In this document: positions 20,217-27,726 of the stretch, one piece after another
Layout of the letters: the number at the start of each line of letters is the position of its first letter
Numbering within the stretch: the first letter of the stretch is position 1
NCBI RefSeq assembly: GCF_013607875.1
Contig: NZ_VDES01000002.1
Span: forward strand, 265,638-329,637
Direction: 5' to 3'
Source of the DNA: Blastomonas ursincola
GTDB taxonomy: Bacteria; Pseudomonadota; Alphaproteobacteria; Sphingomonadales; Sphingomonadaceae
Length of the DNA stretch: 64,000 nucleotides
Notes under the pieces: generated by a model
Seen by the model: the letters and a program-made list of their open reading frames with translations, nothing else
Databases searched by the model: none
Told to the model about the DNA's origin: nothing
Program-made: the position numbers and the translations under genes

Positions 20217-21371
20217 ATGACCGATACCGCCACGATTGCCGCCGCCCCGCTGGATCTCGCCAGCCGCCTGATCGCCTGCGAGAGCGTCACGCCCGCCACC
20301 GGCGCGGTGTTCGATTGCCTCGAGGCGATGCTCGAGCCGCTGGGCTTTGCCGTCACGCGCTTCGTCTGCGGCGAGGCCCCCGATGGCCCGGTCGAGAATC
20401 TGTTCGCGATCCGGCGTCCGCTCGGCGATCCGGGGCGGCATTTCGCCTTTGCCGGGCATCTCGACGTGGTGCCGCCGGGCAAGGGCTGGGCGAGCGATCC
20501 GTTCGTGCCGGAGGTGCGCGGGGACCTGCTGCACGGGCGCGGCGCGGTCGACATGAAGGGATCGATTGCGAGCTTCGTCGCCGCGGCTGCCGACATCCCG
20601 CGCGAGGCGGGGACGCTGAGCCTGATCATCACCGGCGACGAGGAAGGGCCCGCGATCTACGGCACCCGCGCGCTGATCGACCTGATGCTGCGCGAGGGCA
20701 CGGTGCCCGACCTGTGCCTGGTGGGCGAGCCAACCTCGGTCAATCGGCTGGGCGACATGGTGAAGATCGGGCGGCGCGGCTCGGTCAACATGTGGATCCG
20801 CGTGGCGGGCCAGCAGGGCCATGTCGCCTATCCGCATCTGGCCGACAATCCGATCCCGAAGCTGGTCGCGATCCTCTCGGCGATCGAGGCAGTGGTGCTG
20901 GACGAGGGCACCGACTGGTTCCAGCCGAGCAATATCGAGGTGACCGACCTGCATGTCGGCAACCCCGCGCACAATGTCATCCCCGCCGCCGCCGAGGCGC
21001 GGATCAGCATCCGCTTCAACGATCTGCACAGCGGCGAATCGCTGATCCAGCGCATTCGCGCGATCGCCGAGCCGCTGGGCGGGACGGTCGAGGCAAAGAT
21101 TTCGGGCGAAGCCTTCCTCACCCCGCCGGGCGAGCTTTCAGGTCTGATCGTCGACGCGATCCGCGCGGAGACGGGTGTGGAGACGGAGCTGTCGACCACC
21201 GGCGGAACGTCCGACGCGCGCTTCCTCTCGCGCATCTGCCCGGTGGTGGAATTCGGCCTGTGCAACGCGACGATGCACAAGCTCGACGAGGCGGTGGCGG
21301 TAGCCGACCTGGACGTGCTGGCGCGCATCTACCGCCGCGTGGCGCTCGCCGCGCTGGTGGGGACGAGCTAG
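20217..21371 (+). CDS. dapE: Succinyl-diaminopimelate desuccinylase
   Basis: The 384-residue M20 metallopeptidase-type protein shows FAGHLDVVPPG and GRGAVDMKGS (metal ligands His and Asp), ITGDEEGPA (catalytic Glu and ligand Glu), a dimerisation domain, and the terminal ligand in NATMHKLDE. It hydrolyses N-succinyl-LL-diaminopimelate and works with DapD. ATG 20217 is chosen because the family begins there; an upstream in-frame ATG at 20160 would add 19 residues of unrelated sequence. Confidence 0.93.
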   Translation: MTDTATIAAAPLDLASRLIACESVTPATGAVFDCLEAMLEPLGFAVTRFVCGEAPDGPVENLFAIRRPLGDPGRHFAFAGHLDVVPPGKGWASDPFVPEVRGDLLHGRGAVDMKGSIASFVAAAADIPREAGTLSLIITGDEEGPAIYGTRALIDLMLREGTVPDLCLVGEPTSVNRLGDMVKIGRRGSVNMWIRVAGQQGHVAYPHLADNPIPKLVAILSAIEAVVLDEGTDWFQPSNIEVTDLHVGNPAHNVIPAAAEARISIRFNDLHSGESLIQRIRAIAEPLGGTVEAKISGEAFLTPPGELSGLIVDAIRAETGVETELSTTGGTSDARFLSRICPVVEFGLCNATMHKLDEAVAVADLDVLARIYRRVALAALVGTS

Positions 21372-21377
21372 AAAGCA

Positions 21378-21459
21378 CGTCATTCCCGCGAACGCGGGAA
21401 TCCCGCTATCTTTCAACCCGTTGCGCAGAAGCGGGACCCCCGCTTTCGCGGGGGTGACG
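21378..21459. repeat. 82-bp two-palindrome intergenic repeat, copy B
   Basis: This copy starts 6 bp after the dapE stop. It has CGTCATTCCCGCG at the left end and CGGGGGTGACG at the right end, the same two palindromes as copies A and C. It may also act as the 3' end of the dapE transcript. Confidence 0.8.
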
Positions 21460-21484
21460 GTGATGTGGTCTCAGAACCGAGCCC

Positions 21485-22045
21485 TCAATGCGCGGCGTCG
21501 CCGCTCACCCATTCGACCCATTCGGGGAAGAAGACCGGTGCGCGCAGCGACCAGCCCGGAGCAGTGGCAGCCGCCTCGCTGATCGACTGGAGCAGCATCT
21601 TGCGCCGTTCGGGCTGGATCTGCGGCAGCGCCGCGGCGGCGCAATAGGCAGACGGCAGCCAGGGGCGCACATCGGCACCGAGCAGGCGTTCGTAGAGGAA
21701 GCGGAAGGCGGAGAAGCTCTCGATCCGGCCCTGCGCCAAATCGAACGCCGCCAGCCGCACCAGCAGCGCCATGAAATGCTCGAACCCGTCCTCATGCGGC
21801 GCATCGGGCACGTTGCCGCGCAACAGCTTGAGGTCCTGGTAGACCAGATAATGCATGCGGATCGAGGCGGTTTCCTCGGCGTTTCGTGCCCAGCGCTTGA
21901 ACGCGTCCTCGCGCGCGAGCCCGATATCGAGCGCGCGCTTGATATAGCGCTGTGCCGCGGGTGAGAAGCTCGCGAACTCGCGCAGCTCGGCAAGCGTGAG
22001 TGCCGCTGCGGAATTGCCGGATGCCGCGCCGGGATGGCTGGCCAT
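21485..22045 (-). CDS. Conserved-looking hypothetical protein, alpha-helical
   Basis: I do not recognise a family. With ATG 22045 (AAGGAG 8 bp upstream) the product has 186 residues; an upstream ATG at 22069 lacks a ribosome site. It has no signal peptide or membrane helix. It is helical, rich in Ala, Leu and aromatic residues, with segments such as AQRYIKRALDIGL and MHYLVYQDLKLLRG. Codon use matches neighbours, so the gene is probably native. It converges with dapE. Confidence 0.65.
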   Translation of the reverse strand: MASHPGAASGNSAAALTLAELREFASFSPAAQRYIKRALDIGLAREDAFKRWARNAEETASIRMHYLVYQDLKLLRGNVPDAPHEDGFEHFMALLVRLAAFDLAQGRIESFSAFRFLYERLLGADVRPWLPSAYCAAAALPQIQPERRKMLLQSISEAAATAPGWSLRAPVFFPEWVEWVSGDAAH

Positions 22046-22183
22046 GCCCCATTCTCCTTGCATCGCCACCGCAGAGTCGCCGCGGTGGAACGAGGAAACA
22101 TGGTCACAAGATGGTTATTATCGGGTTAACCATAAGCCCGGGGATCCTCCCACAGCTTGCCGGGGGGAGGATCTAATTCTGTC

Positions 22184-22786
22184 TCAGTCCGCCTGGCCCG
22201 AGAGTGCGTCGAGCATTGGGCGGATCGGGGTCAGGTCATAGCCGGCCTGCGCCGCGATGCGGGTGAGCTCGGCAGGGTTCTGCCCCTGCTTGGCCTGGGC
22301 GAGCGACCAGAGCAGCGTCGAGCGCGTGCCCGAGCGGCAATAGGCGAGCACCTTGCCGCCGCTTGCTTCGGCCTTGTCCAGCGCCGCGATCATCGCATCG
22401 ACCTGCGGGGCCGAGAATCCGGCATGGGTGACGGGGATGGAGACATATTCGATCCCGGCAGCCTTTGCCGCCGCCTCGATCTCGGCGCTTTGCGGCGCGC
22501 TCGGGTCCTCGCCATCGGGGCGGTTGTTGATGATCAACGTCACGCCTTCCGCCTTTGCCGCCGCCACCTGATCGAGCGTGATCTGCGGCGAAACCTGAAC
22601 ATCATCGGTAAGCGGAGTGAACATGCTTGTCTCTTTCATGGCAGCAGGGGCGGCGGTGGCAGAGGCCAGGATCGGCGGCATCTGCACCGGGGAACGGTCG
22701 GACTGGTTGCGGTCCTTGCAGGCGGGCAGCGTCAGCAGAGCGGCGGCCAGCACAAGGGCGGAAATCCTGGAGAGCTTGTCACTCAC
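22184..22786 (-). CDS. DUF442 / TIGR01244 phosphatase-like lipoprotein
   Basis: The 200-residue protein contains the cysteine-phosphatase-like loop YCRSGTRST (CX5R) of the DUF442 (beta-lactamase-hydrolase-like, TIGR01244) family, preceded by the family start pattern DDVQVSPQIT. Unusually, about 55 residues precede this: a lipoprotein signal with lipobox LPAC and a linker. The GTG start at 22786 has GGGAG 8 bp upstream and overlaps the previous gene by 8 bp. An internal ATG before FTPLTDD could start a cytoplasmic form, with AAAGAG upstream. Cytoplasmic relatives are linked to sulfide metabolism. Confidence 0.85.
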   Translation of the reverse strand: MSDKLSRISALVLAAALLTLPACKDRNQSDRSPVQMPPILASATAAPAAMKETSMFTPLTDDVQVSPQITLDQVAAAKAEGVTLIINNRPDGEDPSAPQSAEIEAAAKAAGIEYVSIPVTHAGFSAPQVDAMIAALDKAEASGGKVLAYCRSGTRSTLLWSLAQAKQGQNPAELTRIAAQAGYDLTPIRPMLDALSGQAD

Positions 22787-23147
22787 GAAACGGCTCCCAT
22801 GCTTTCTCGACCAGGGCGCGAGATGGCGCGTCGGTCGTCGGATCGGCCAGGATCGCGGTATAGCGTTCCTTCAGCCCCGCGCAGCTTTCATCCATCATCG
22901 CGTTCAGGAATTCGGCGCGCTCGGCATCATAGGGCGCTTCGCCGGCAAAATGAAGACAGGCTTGCGCGGCGTGCACGAACAGCCGCACGCGATAGGTCGC
23001 GCCGGGATGCTGGGGCTCGCCATACATGTCGTTCCATGCGCCGGTGCGCGTCGGTTGCTCCACCTCTGCCGCCTCGGCCTCGACCGGCGGATCGAGCGCT
23101 ACGCCCTGCAGCGCCAGCGCCGCGAGAATTGCCGCCGTCATCGTCAT
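22779..23147 (-). CDS. Small exported protein of unknown function
   Basis: The 122-residue product starts at ATG 23147, which overlaps the Atm1 stop (ATGA). A short signal-peptide-like N terminus (MTMTAAILAALALQGVALD) is followed by an acidic mature domain with two cysteines (AQACLHF, DESCAGL). I do not recognise a domain. Its place between atm1 and the DUF442 lipoprotein makes it part of that operon. Confidence 0.7.
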   Translation of the reverse strand: MTMTAAILAALALQGVALDPPVEAEAAEVEQPTRTGAWNDMYGEPQHPGATYRVRLFVHAAQACLHFAGEAPYDAERAEFLNAMMDESCAGLKERYTAILADPTTDAPSRALVEKAWEPFRE

Positions 23148-24964
23148 GCCGCCACCTCTTCCTTCGCGCGTTCCTGCGCCTGGCGTTCCCACATCGCCGC
23201 ATAGAGCCCGCCGCGGCGCAGCAGTTCGCGGTGTGATCCCTGCTCCGCCACCCGGCCCTTGTCCAGCACGAGGATGCTGTCGGCATGCGTGACTGTGGAC
23301 AGCCGGTGCGCGATGATCAGCGTGGTGCGCCCTTCGGCCAGCGAGCGCAGCGTATCGAGGATCTCGGCCTCGGTGGCGCTGTCGAGCGCGCTCGTCGCCT
23401 CGTCGAAGATGGTCAGCGGCGGGTTCTTGAGCAAGGTGCGCGCGATCGCGACGCGCTGCTTCTCGCCCCCCGACAGCTTGAGCCCGCGCTCGCCGACCTC
23501 CGTATCATAGCCCTTGGGCAGCGATTCGATGAACGTGCCGATTGCCGCGCCATGCGCCGCGCGCTCGATCTCCTCCTGCGTCGCGCCCTCGCGGCCATAG
23601 CCGATATTATACCCGATGGTGTCGTTGAACAGCACCGTATCCTGCGGCACGATGCCGAGCGCGGCGCGCAGCGAGCCTTGCGTCACCTTGGCGATATCCT
23701 GCCCGCCGATCAGGATCTGCCCGGCTTGCGGATCGTAGAAGCGGAAGAGCAGCCGCGCGATCGTCGACTTGCCCGCGCCCGAGGGGCCGACCAGCGCCAG
23801 CGTCTGGCCCGGTTCGACCCGGAAGCTCAGACCGTGCAGGATCTGCCGGTCGGGATCATAGCCGAAATCGACATTGCGGAATTCGACCGAGGGCTGGCGG
23901 ATGTCGAGCGCAGGCGCATTCGGGACATCGACGATCTCGGCGGGGGTATCGATCAGGTCGAACATCGCCGCCATATCCACCAGCCCCTGGCGGATTGTAC
24001 GATAGACCATGCCGAGCAGGTCGAGCGGGCGGAACAGCTGCATCAGCAGCGTGTTGACGAGCACCAGATCGCCGACGGTGAACTGCCCCCGGCTCCAGCC
24101 CCAGATGGTATAGGCCATTGCGCCGGCCATCATCAGGTTGGTGATCAGCGACTGGCCGACATTGAGCAGCGCCAGCGAGTTTTCGGATTTGACCGCCGCA
24201 TTGGCATAGGTGCGCGCGGCATCGCCATAGCGCTTGGCCTCGCGCTCCTCGGCGGTGAAATATTTGACCGTCTCGTAATTGAGCAGCGAATCGACCGCGC
24301 GGGCGAGCTGCTTGCCATCGAGCGTGTTCATCGCCTCGCGCAGATGGTTGCGCCAGTCGGTGATCTTGCGGGTGAAGACGATATAGATCGCCACCATCGC
24401 CACCGTTGCCAGCACCAGCCCGAAGCCGAAATTGATCCAGAAGATCACCAGCACCGCGATGAGTTCGAGCACCGTCGGGGCAATGTTGAACAGCAGGAAA
24501 TAGAGCATCACGTCGATGCTCTTGGTGCCGCGCTCGATCACCTTGGTGACCTCGCCGGTGCGGCGGGCGAGGTGAAAGCGCAGCGACAGCCGGTGCAATT
24601 GCACGAAGACGTTCTCGGCGAGCGTCCGCGTTGCTTCCTGGCCGACGCGTTCGAAGACCACGTTGCGCAGATTGTCGAACAGCACCGATCCCAGCCGCGC
24701 CGCGCCATAAGCCAGCACCGCGATGATCGCCGCCATCGCCATCGTGGTGCCGTCGATTGTCATCCGGTCGACTGCGGCCTTGTAGGCAAAGGGCATGGAA
24801 AGAACCGCCGCCTTGCCCAGCAGCACCATCAGCATCGCGCCGCAGATGCGCAGCTTCAGATCGGGCCGGTCCGCTGGCCAGAGATAAGGCAGGAATCGTC
24901 CGAGCGTCTCGCGCAGGGCGGGCGGCGGCGTTCGATCGGCAGAGGAGGGGGTTTGCGGCGGCAT
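23144..24964 (-). CDS. atm1: Atm1-type ABC exporter
   Basis: The 606-residue half-transporter has six membrane helices followed by an ATPase with Walker A GPSGAGKST, signature LSGGEKQR and Walker B LTIFDEATSALD. It is closely similar along its length, as I recall it, to the structurally known Atm1 of Novosphingobium aromaticivorans, including FRFYDPQAG and the NLRNVVFERVG segment. Such proteins export glutathione conjugates and heavy-metal or persulfide forms and confer metal tolerance. Two exported proteins follow in the operon. Confidence 0.93.
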   Translation of the reverse strand: MPPQTPSSADRTPPPALRETLGRFLPYLWPADRPDLKLRICGAMLMVLLGKAAVLSMPFAYKAAVDRMTIDGTTMAMAAIIAVLAYGAARLGSVLFDNLRNVVFERVGQEATRTLAENVFVQLHRLSLRFHLARRTGEVTKVIERGTKSIDVMLYFLLFNIAPTVLELIAVLVIFWINFGFGLVLATVAMVAIYIVFTRKITDWRNHLREAMNTLDGKQLARAVDSLLNYETVKYFTAEEREAKRYGDAARTYANAAVKSENSLALLNVGQSLITNLMMAGAMAYTIWGWSRGQFTVGDLVLVNTLLMQLFRPLDLLGMVYRTIRQGLVDMAAMFDLIDTPAEIVDVPNAPALDIRQPSVEFRNVDFGYDPDRQILHGLSFRVEPGQTLALVGPSGAGKSTIARLLFRFYDPQAGQILIGGQDIAKVTQGSLRAALGIVPQDTVLFNDTIGYNIGYGREGATQEEIERAAHGAAIGTFIESLPKGYDTEVGERGLKLSGGEKQRVAIARTLLKNPPLTIFDEATSALDSATEAEILDTLRSLAEGRTTLIIAHRLSTVTHADSILVLDKGRVAEQGSHRELLRRGGLYAAMWERQAQERAKEEVAA

Positions 24965-25218
24965 GCTATGCCCTCGATAGGGGCGATGGTCGTCGGTTCC
25001 AACCCCTTGGCAACAAAAACCGCAATCGCCGATTGGACTGGTTGTTACCCGTAAAATGCAAGTTTTTCAGTGCTTCCGGCCATTTTCATGTCACGTTCGA
25101 TTGCAAAGTTACATTTCGGCCTATATCCTCATGGAAGCAAACACGGACAAGATAACGGTTCCGGGCGCTTCATCCGTTGCTATCGACAATCCGCCAGCCC
25201 TGAAGGGATGACACGCAG

Positions 25219-27003
25219 GTGAGTGCGCAACCTGAAAGAAGCGCATTGCAGAATGAACTTGGTCTGGTGATGCGCTCGCCGGAGTTCGTCCGCTCACCCG
25301 TGTTGCGGCGTTTGCTCGAATATCTTGTCGAACAGACACTTGCGGGCAACGGGGAGCGGCTCAAGGCCTATCAGATTGCGGTCGACGGTCTGGGCCGCGA
25401 CGACAGCTTCGATCCGCAGAGCGACAGCTATCCGCGCGTGCAGGTCGGGCGGCTGCGCAAGATGCTCGAACTGCATTATGCCGGGCTGTCCGCGCAGGAG
25501 GCCGCAGGCCGTCATCGCATCGTCATTCCTGTCGGGCGCTACAATGTCGAGCTGGCGCCCATGGCAGAGCCGGCCGCCGCCGCGCTGGGCGCAGCCGGGC
25601 CTCAGTCGCTGCCGAACCCGGGAGGCAATACAGGCGCCTTCGGGGGCGCTGCAGGTGCGGGAGAGATCCAGGGACACGCCCGCTCGCAGGCATCATCCCC
25701 GCCGCCATCGGGGATCGACCGGGGCTGGATCCTCTGGGTGGTGCGCATCCTGCTGCTGCTCGGCCTTCTCTACGTCATCTGGTTGCTGGCCAAGCCGGAA
25801 ACCGCCAGCGAAGAGGCTGCACGGCGCGACATGCGCGGCCAGATTGCGCATGTCACGATCCTGACCGAGCCGGCGAGCGGCAATGATGCGCTCAACACCG
25901 CCGCGCAGATTGCCGAAATGCACTTGCAGCGCTTCGAGATGGTCGCGGTGACGAGCGCGGCGCACGAGGATGTCAGCGAGACGGAGAGGGCGCGCGCGTA
26001 CCAGCTGGTCGTACGCGGCAGCAGTGCTGGTCCTGGAGCGAATGCGCCGATCTTCCTCGCGCTTCGCCACAAGGCGAGCGGGACGACCTTGTGGTCCTAT
26101 GAGATAAACCATGACGGCACCGAGATCGCGGCGCCGGATGTCGAGCAGGCCATCGGGAACGGCATTTCGGAGGTCGCGCGTTCGGGTGGGGTGATCATCC
26201 AGCATCAGCGCAAGCTGCTGGGCGGCGACACGTCCCCCGGTTATCCATGCCTGATCGCCTATGACAGTTTCCGCCAGAGCCGCGATCCCGCGGAGCGGGC
26301 CGCGGTGAGCCAGTGCCTCGATGCATCGGCAAAGCTGTTCCCCAACGAATCGCTGGTGCTCCAGGCGCAATCGTTCCTCGAACTGTCGCGGCCGCGCGGC
26401 AAGAGCATGGTGCCGCTGACCCCGACCGCCAGGGGGCGTGATCTTGCAGAAGCTGCGTTGCGCAATAACGGAACATCGGCGCTGGCGCAGATCGCGGTGG
26501 CGCGCTCGGCCTGGGCGCGGGGCAATTGCCCGCGTGCGATCGCCTTTGCCCGCCGTGCGATCGAGAGCAATCCGCTCGAGCCCGACACGCTGGGTCTTGC
26601 AGGCAGCCTGCTCATGGCATGTGGCGACTATCCCGGCGCCGAACCCGTGCTCGAACGCGCGAGCGCGCTGAACGAACAGCCCGGGGGCTATCAGATCTCG
26701 TCGCTGGTGATCACGCGCGTCATCAACGGCAAGCGCCCCGAGGCGCTGCAGCTTGCGCTCAGCGCCGAAAAGCCCGAACTGGAGACGCAGCCCAATTTCC
26801 TGCTCGCGCGCGCGCTTGCACTCGCCGCCAACGGCCGTGTTGCGGAAGGCCGGGCCGATTGGCGCGCGCTCGAAAAGCTGGTGGGTGCGCCCTCCGGGGC
26901 CCCCGCTTCCGATGTGCTGGCGCGGTTCACCATTTCGCCCTTCTTCGCACGTCGCATGCAGGCCGAGGCCGAGGCGACCGGGTTGGTACCTTCGGCAGGC
27001 TGA
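25219..27003 (+). CDS. Membrane protein with N-terminal winged-helix-like and C-terminal TPR regions
   Basis: The 594-residue protein starts at GTG. Residues 10-110 show the pattern of a domain common in proteins often labelled adenylate cyclase (FVRSPVLRRLLEYLVEQTL, then GRDDSFDPQSDSYPRVQVGRLRKML and an IPVGRYNVEL end). It resembles a transcription-regulator winged helix. A Pro/Gly linker and one membrane helix (about 172-195, WILWVVRILLLLGLLYVIW) follow. The remaining 400 residues are periplasmic and contain TPR-like repeats. No cyclase catalytic domain is present. It lies just upstream of the four small-peptide genes and may regulate them. Confidence 0.7.
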   Translation: MSAQPERSALQNELGLVMRSPEFVRSPVLRRLLEYLVEQTLAGNGERLKAYQIAVDGLGRDDSFDPQSDSYPRVQVGRLRKMLELHYAGLSAQEAAGRHRIVIPVGRYNVELAPMAEPAAAALGAAGPQSLPNPGGNTGAFGGAAGAGEIQGHARSQASSPPPSGIDRGWILWVVRILLLLGLLYVIWLLAKPETASEEAARRDMRGQIAHVTILTEPASGNDALNTAAQIAEMHLQRFEMVAVTSAAHEDVSETERARAYQLVVRGSSAGPGANAPIFLALRHKASGTTLWSYEINHDGTEIAAPDVEQAIGNGISEVARSGGVIIQHQRKLLGGDTSPGYPCLIAYDSFRQSRDPAERAAVSQCLDASAKLFPNESLVLQAQSFLELSRPRGKSMVPLTPTARGRDLAEAALRNNGTSALAQIAVARSAWARGNCPRAIAFARRAIESNPLEPDTLGLAGSLLMACGDYPGAEPVLERASALNEQPGGYQISSLVITRVINGKRPEALQLALSAEKPELETQPNFLLARALALAANGRVAEGRADWRALEKLVGAPSGAPASDVLARFTISPFFARRMQAEAEATGLVPSAG

Positions 27004-27041
27004 CGCGCCTGCAATCCCTGTACAGCGCCGATCCCGATTAA

Positions 27042-27056
27042 TGGGAAATTTTCCCA
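27042..27056. promoter_or_regulatory. Palindrome upstream of the sigma-54-type promoter
   Basis: TGGGAAA and TTTCCCA arms around one T form a perfect 7-bp dyad. Its centre is about 110 bp upstream of the predicted start of the sORF transcript. That is the usual distance for an enhancer-binding activator site, but it could also be the terminator loop of the preceding gene. Confidence 0.4.
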
Positions 27057-27130
27057 ATAGTCAGCATTCATTCATGTTCTGCGCAGGCCTGAAAAAGGCT
27101 AAACCGCTGGAATAGCGTGTCTTTTTCAGT

Positions 27131-27147
27131 TTGGCACGGCGTGTGCA
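27131..27147 (+). promoter_or_regulatory. Sigma-54 (RpoN) type promoter
   Basis: TTGGCACG, four bases, then GTGCA match the -24/-12 consensus (YTGGCACG-N4-TTGCW) with one mismatch in the -12 box. The invariant GG and GC are spaced by exactly 10 bp. The transcript would start near 27158, about 53 bases before the first small ORF. Confidence 0.65.
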
Positions 27148-27210
27148 GAGTATCTGGCATCTCCGGACACACCGACCGGAACCACCAGATACTCACGAAA
27201 GGACACCGCC

Positions 27211-27318
27211 ATGACCCTCTTCTCGAACGCCCAGAGCCAGATCGCCGCCGTCGCTCTCGCCATCCTGACCTCCAGCCTGTTCATCGCCGCCAGCGTTGCT
27301 CCCGGCGTCGTCGCCTGA
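27211..27318 (+). CDS. Tandem hydrophobic peptide 1 (35 aa)
   Basis: AAAGGA lies 7 bp before the ATG. The peptide begins MTLFSNAQSQIAAVALA and ends with AASVAPGVVA. It has no Lys, Arg, Asp or Glu. Like its three paralogues downstream it has one hydrophobic stretch, then Ala-x-Ser followed by a seven-residue tail with a central Pro-Gly. It is the first gene after the sigma-54-type promoter. Function is unknown; a small membrane protein or a secreted peptide are both possible. Confidence 0.7.
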   Translation: MTLFSNAQSQIAAVALAILTSSLFIAASVAPGVVA

Positions 27319-27361
27319 TCTCCAGCCCGCACCTCAAACCGAAATCGAAAGGACCTTCCCC

Positions 27362-27445
27362 ATGAACATTCTCGCCACCGCACTCGCCACCATCTGCTCG
27401 GTCATCCTCGTCGCTACCAGCGTCGGCCCCGGCATCATCGTCTGA
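27362..27445 (+). CDS. Tandem hydrophobic peptide 2 (27 aa)
   Basis: GAAAGGA stands 8 bp before the ATG, echoing the leader of peptide 1. The peptide starts MNILATALATICSVI and ends ATSVGPGIIV. It has no charged side chain and contains one Cys. The 43-bp spacer to peptide 1 has its own ribosome site, so the repeats are kept as separate cistrons and are not one broken gene. Confidence 0.7.
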   Translation: MNILATALATICSVILVATSVGPGIIV

Positions 27446-27489
27446 TCCGCATCGCTTCCAGACCGTCTCGAACACAGGGAACCACCATC

Positions 27490-27573
27490 ATGAACGTCAT
27501 CGCTTCCGCCCTCGCCGCCATCACCTCGGTCGTCTTCATCGCTGCCAGCATCGGCCCCGGCGTCATCGTCTGA
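27490..27573 (+). CDS. Tandem hydrophobic peptide 3 (27 aa)
   Basis: An AGGGA site precedes the ATG by 9 bp. The leader contains GGAACCACCA, which also occurs in the leader of peptide 1, a sign of segment duplication. The peptide starts MNVIASALAAITSVV and ends AASIGPGVIV. It is uncharged and aligns with peptide 2 without gaps (18 of 27 positions identical by eye). Confidence 0.7.
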   Translation: MNVIASALAAITSVVFIAASIGPGVIV

Positions 27574-27608
27574 CCGCCCTTTCACTCCAACTCCAAGGAA
27601 AAGAAACA

Positions 27609-27710
27609 ATGTCGCTCCAGCTTTCCAGCCAGATCGGTGCCGCAGCGCTCGCGATCCTGAGTTCGGCGCTGTTCCTCGCCGCGAGCATCGGCCCCGGCGC
27701 GATCGTCTGA
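27609..27710 (+). CDS. Tandem hydrophobic peptide 4 (33 aa)
   Basis: CCAAGGA lies 9 bp before the ATG. The peptide starts MSLQLSSQIGAAALAIL and ends AASIGPGAIV. In length and N terminus it is closest to peptide 1. It is uncharged. The gene ends 16 bp before the stop of the convergent oxidoreductase gene; no strong terminator is visible in between. Confidence 0.7.
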   Translation: MSLQLSSQIGAAALAILSSALFLAASIGPGAIV

Positions 27711-27726
27711 TCTTGAGCTGATCTGA

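Noticed and set aside
23285-25054. Long plus-strand frame over atm1
   Set aside because: Antisense shadow; the minus frame gives a complete ABC transporter.
25100-25218. Small ORFs in the atm1/regulator gap
   Set aside because: No ribosome sites; the sequence is A/T-richer and looks like promoter DNA.
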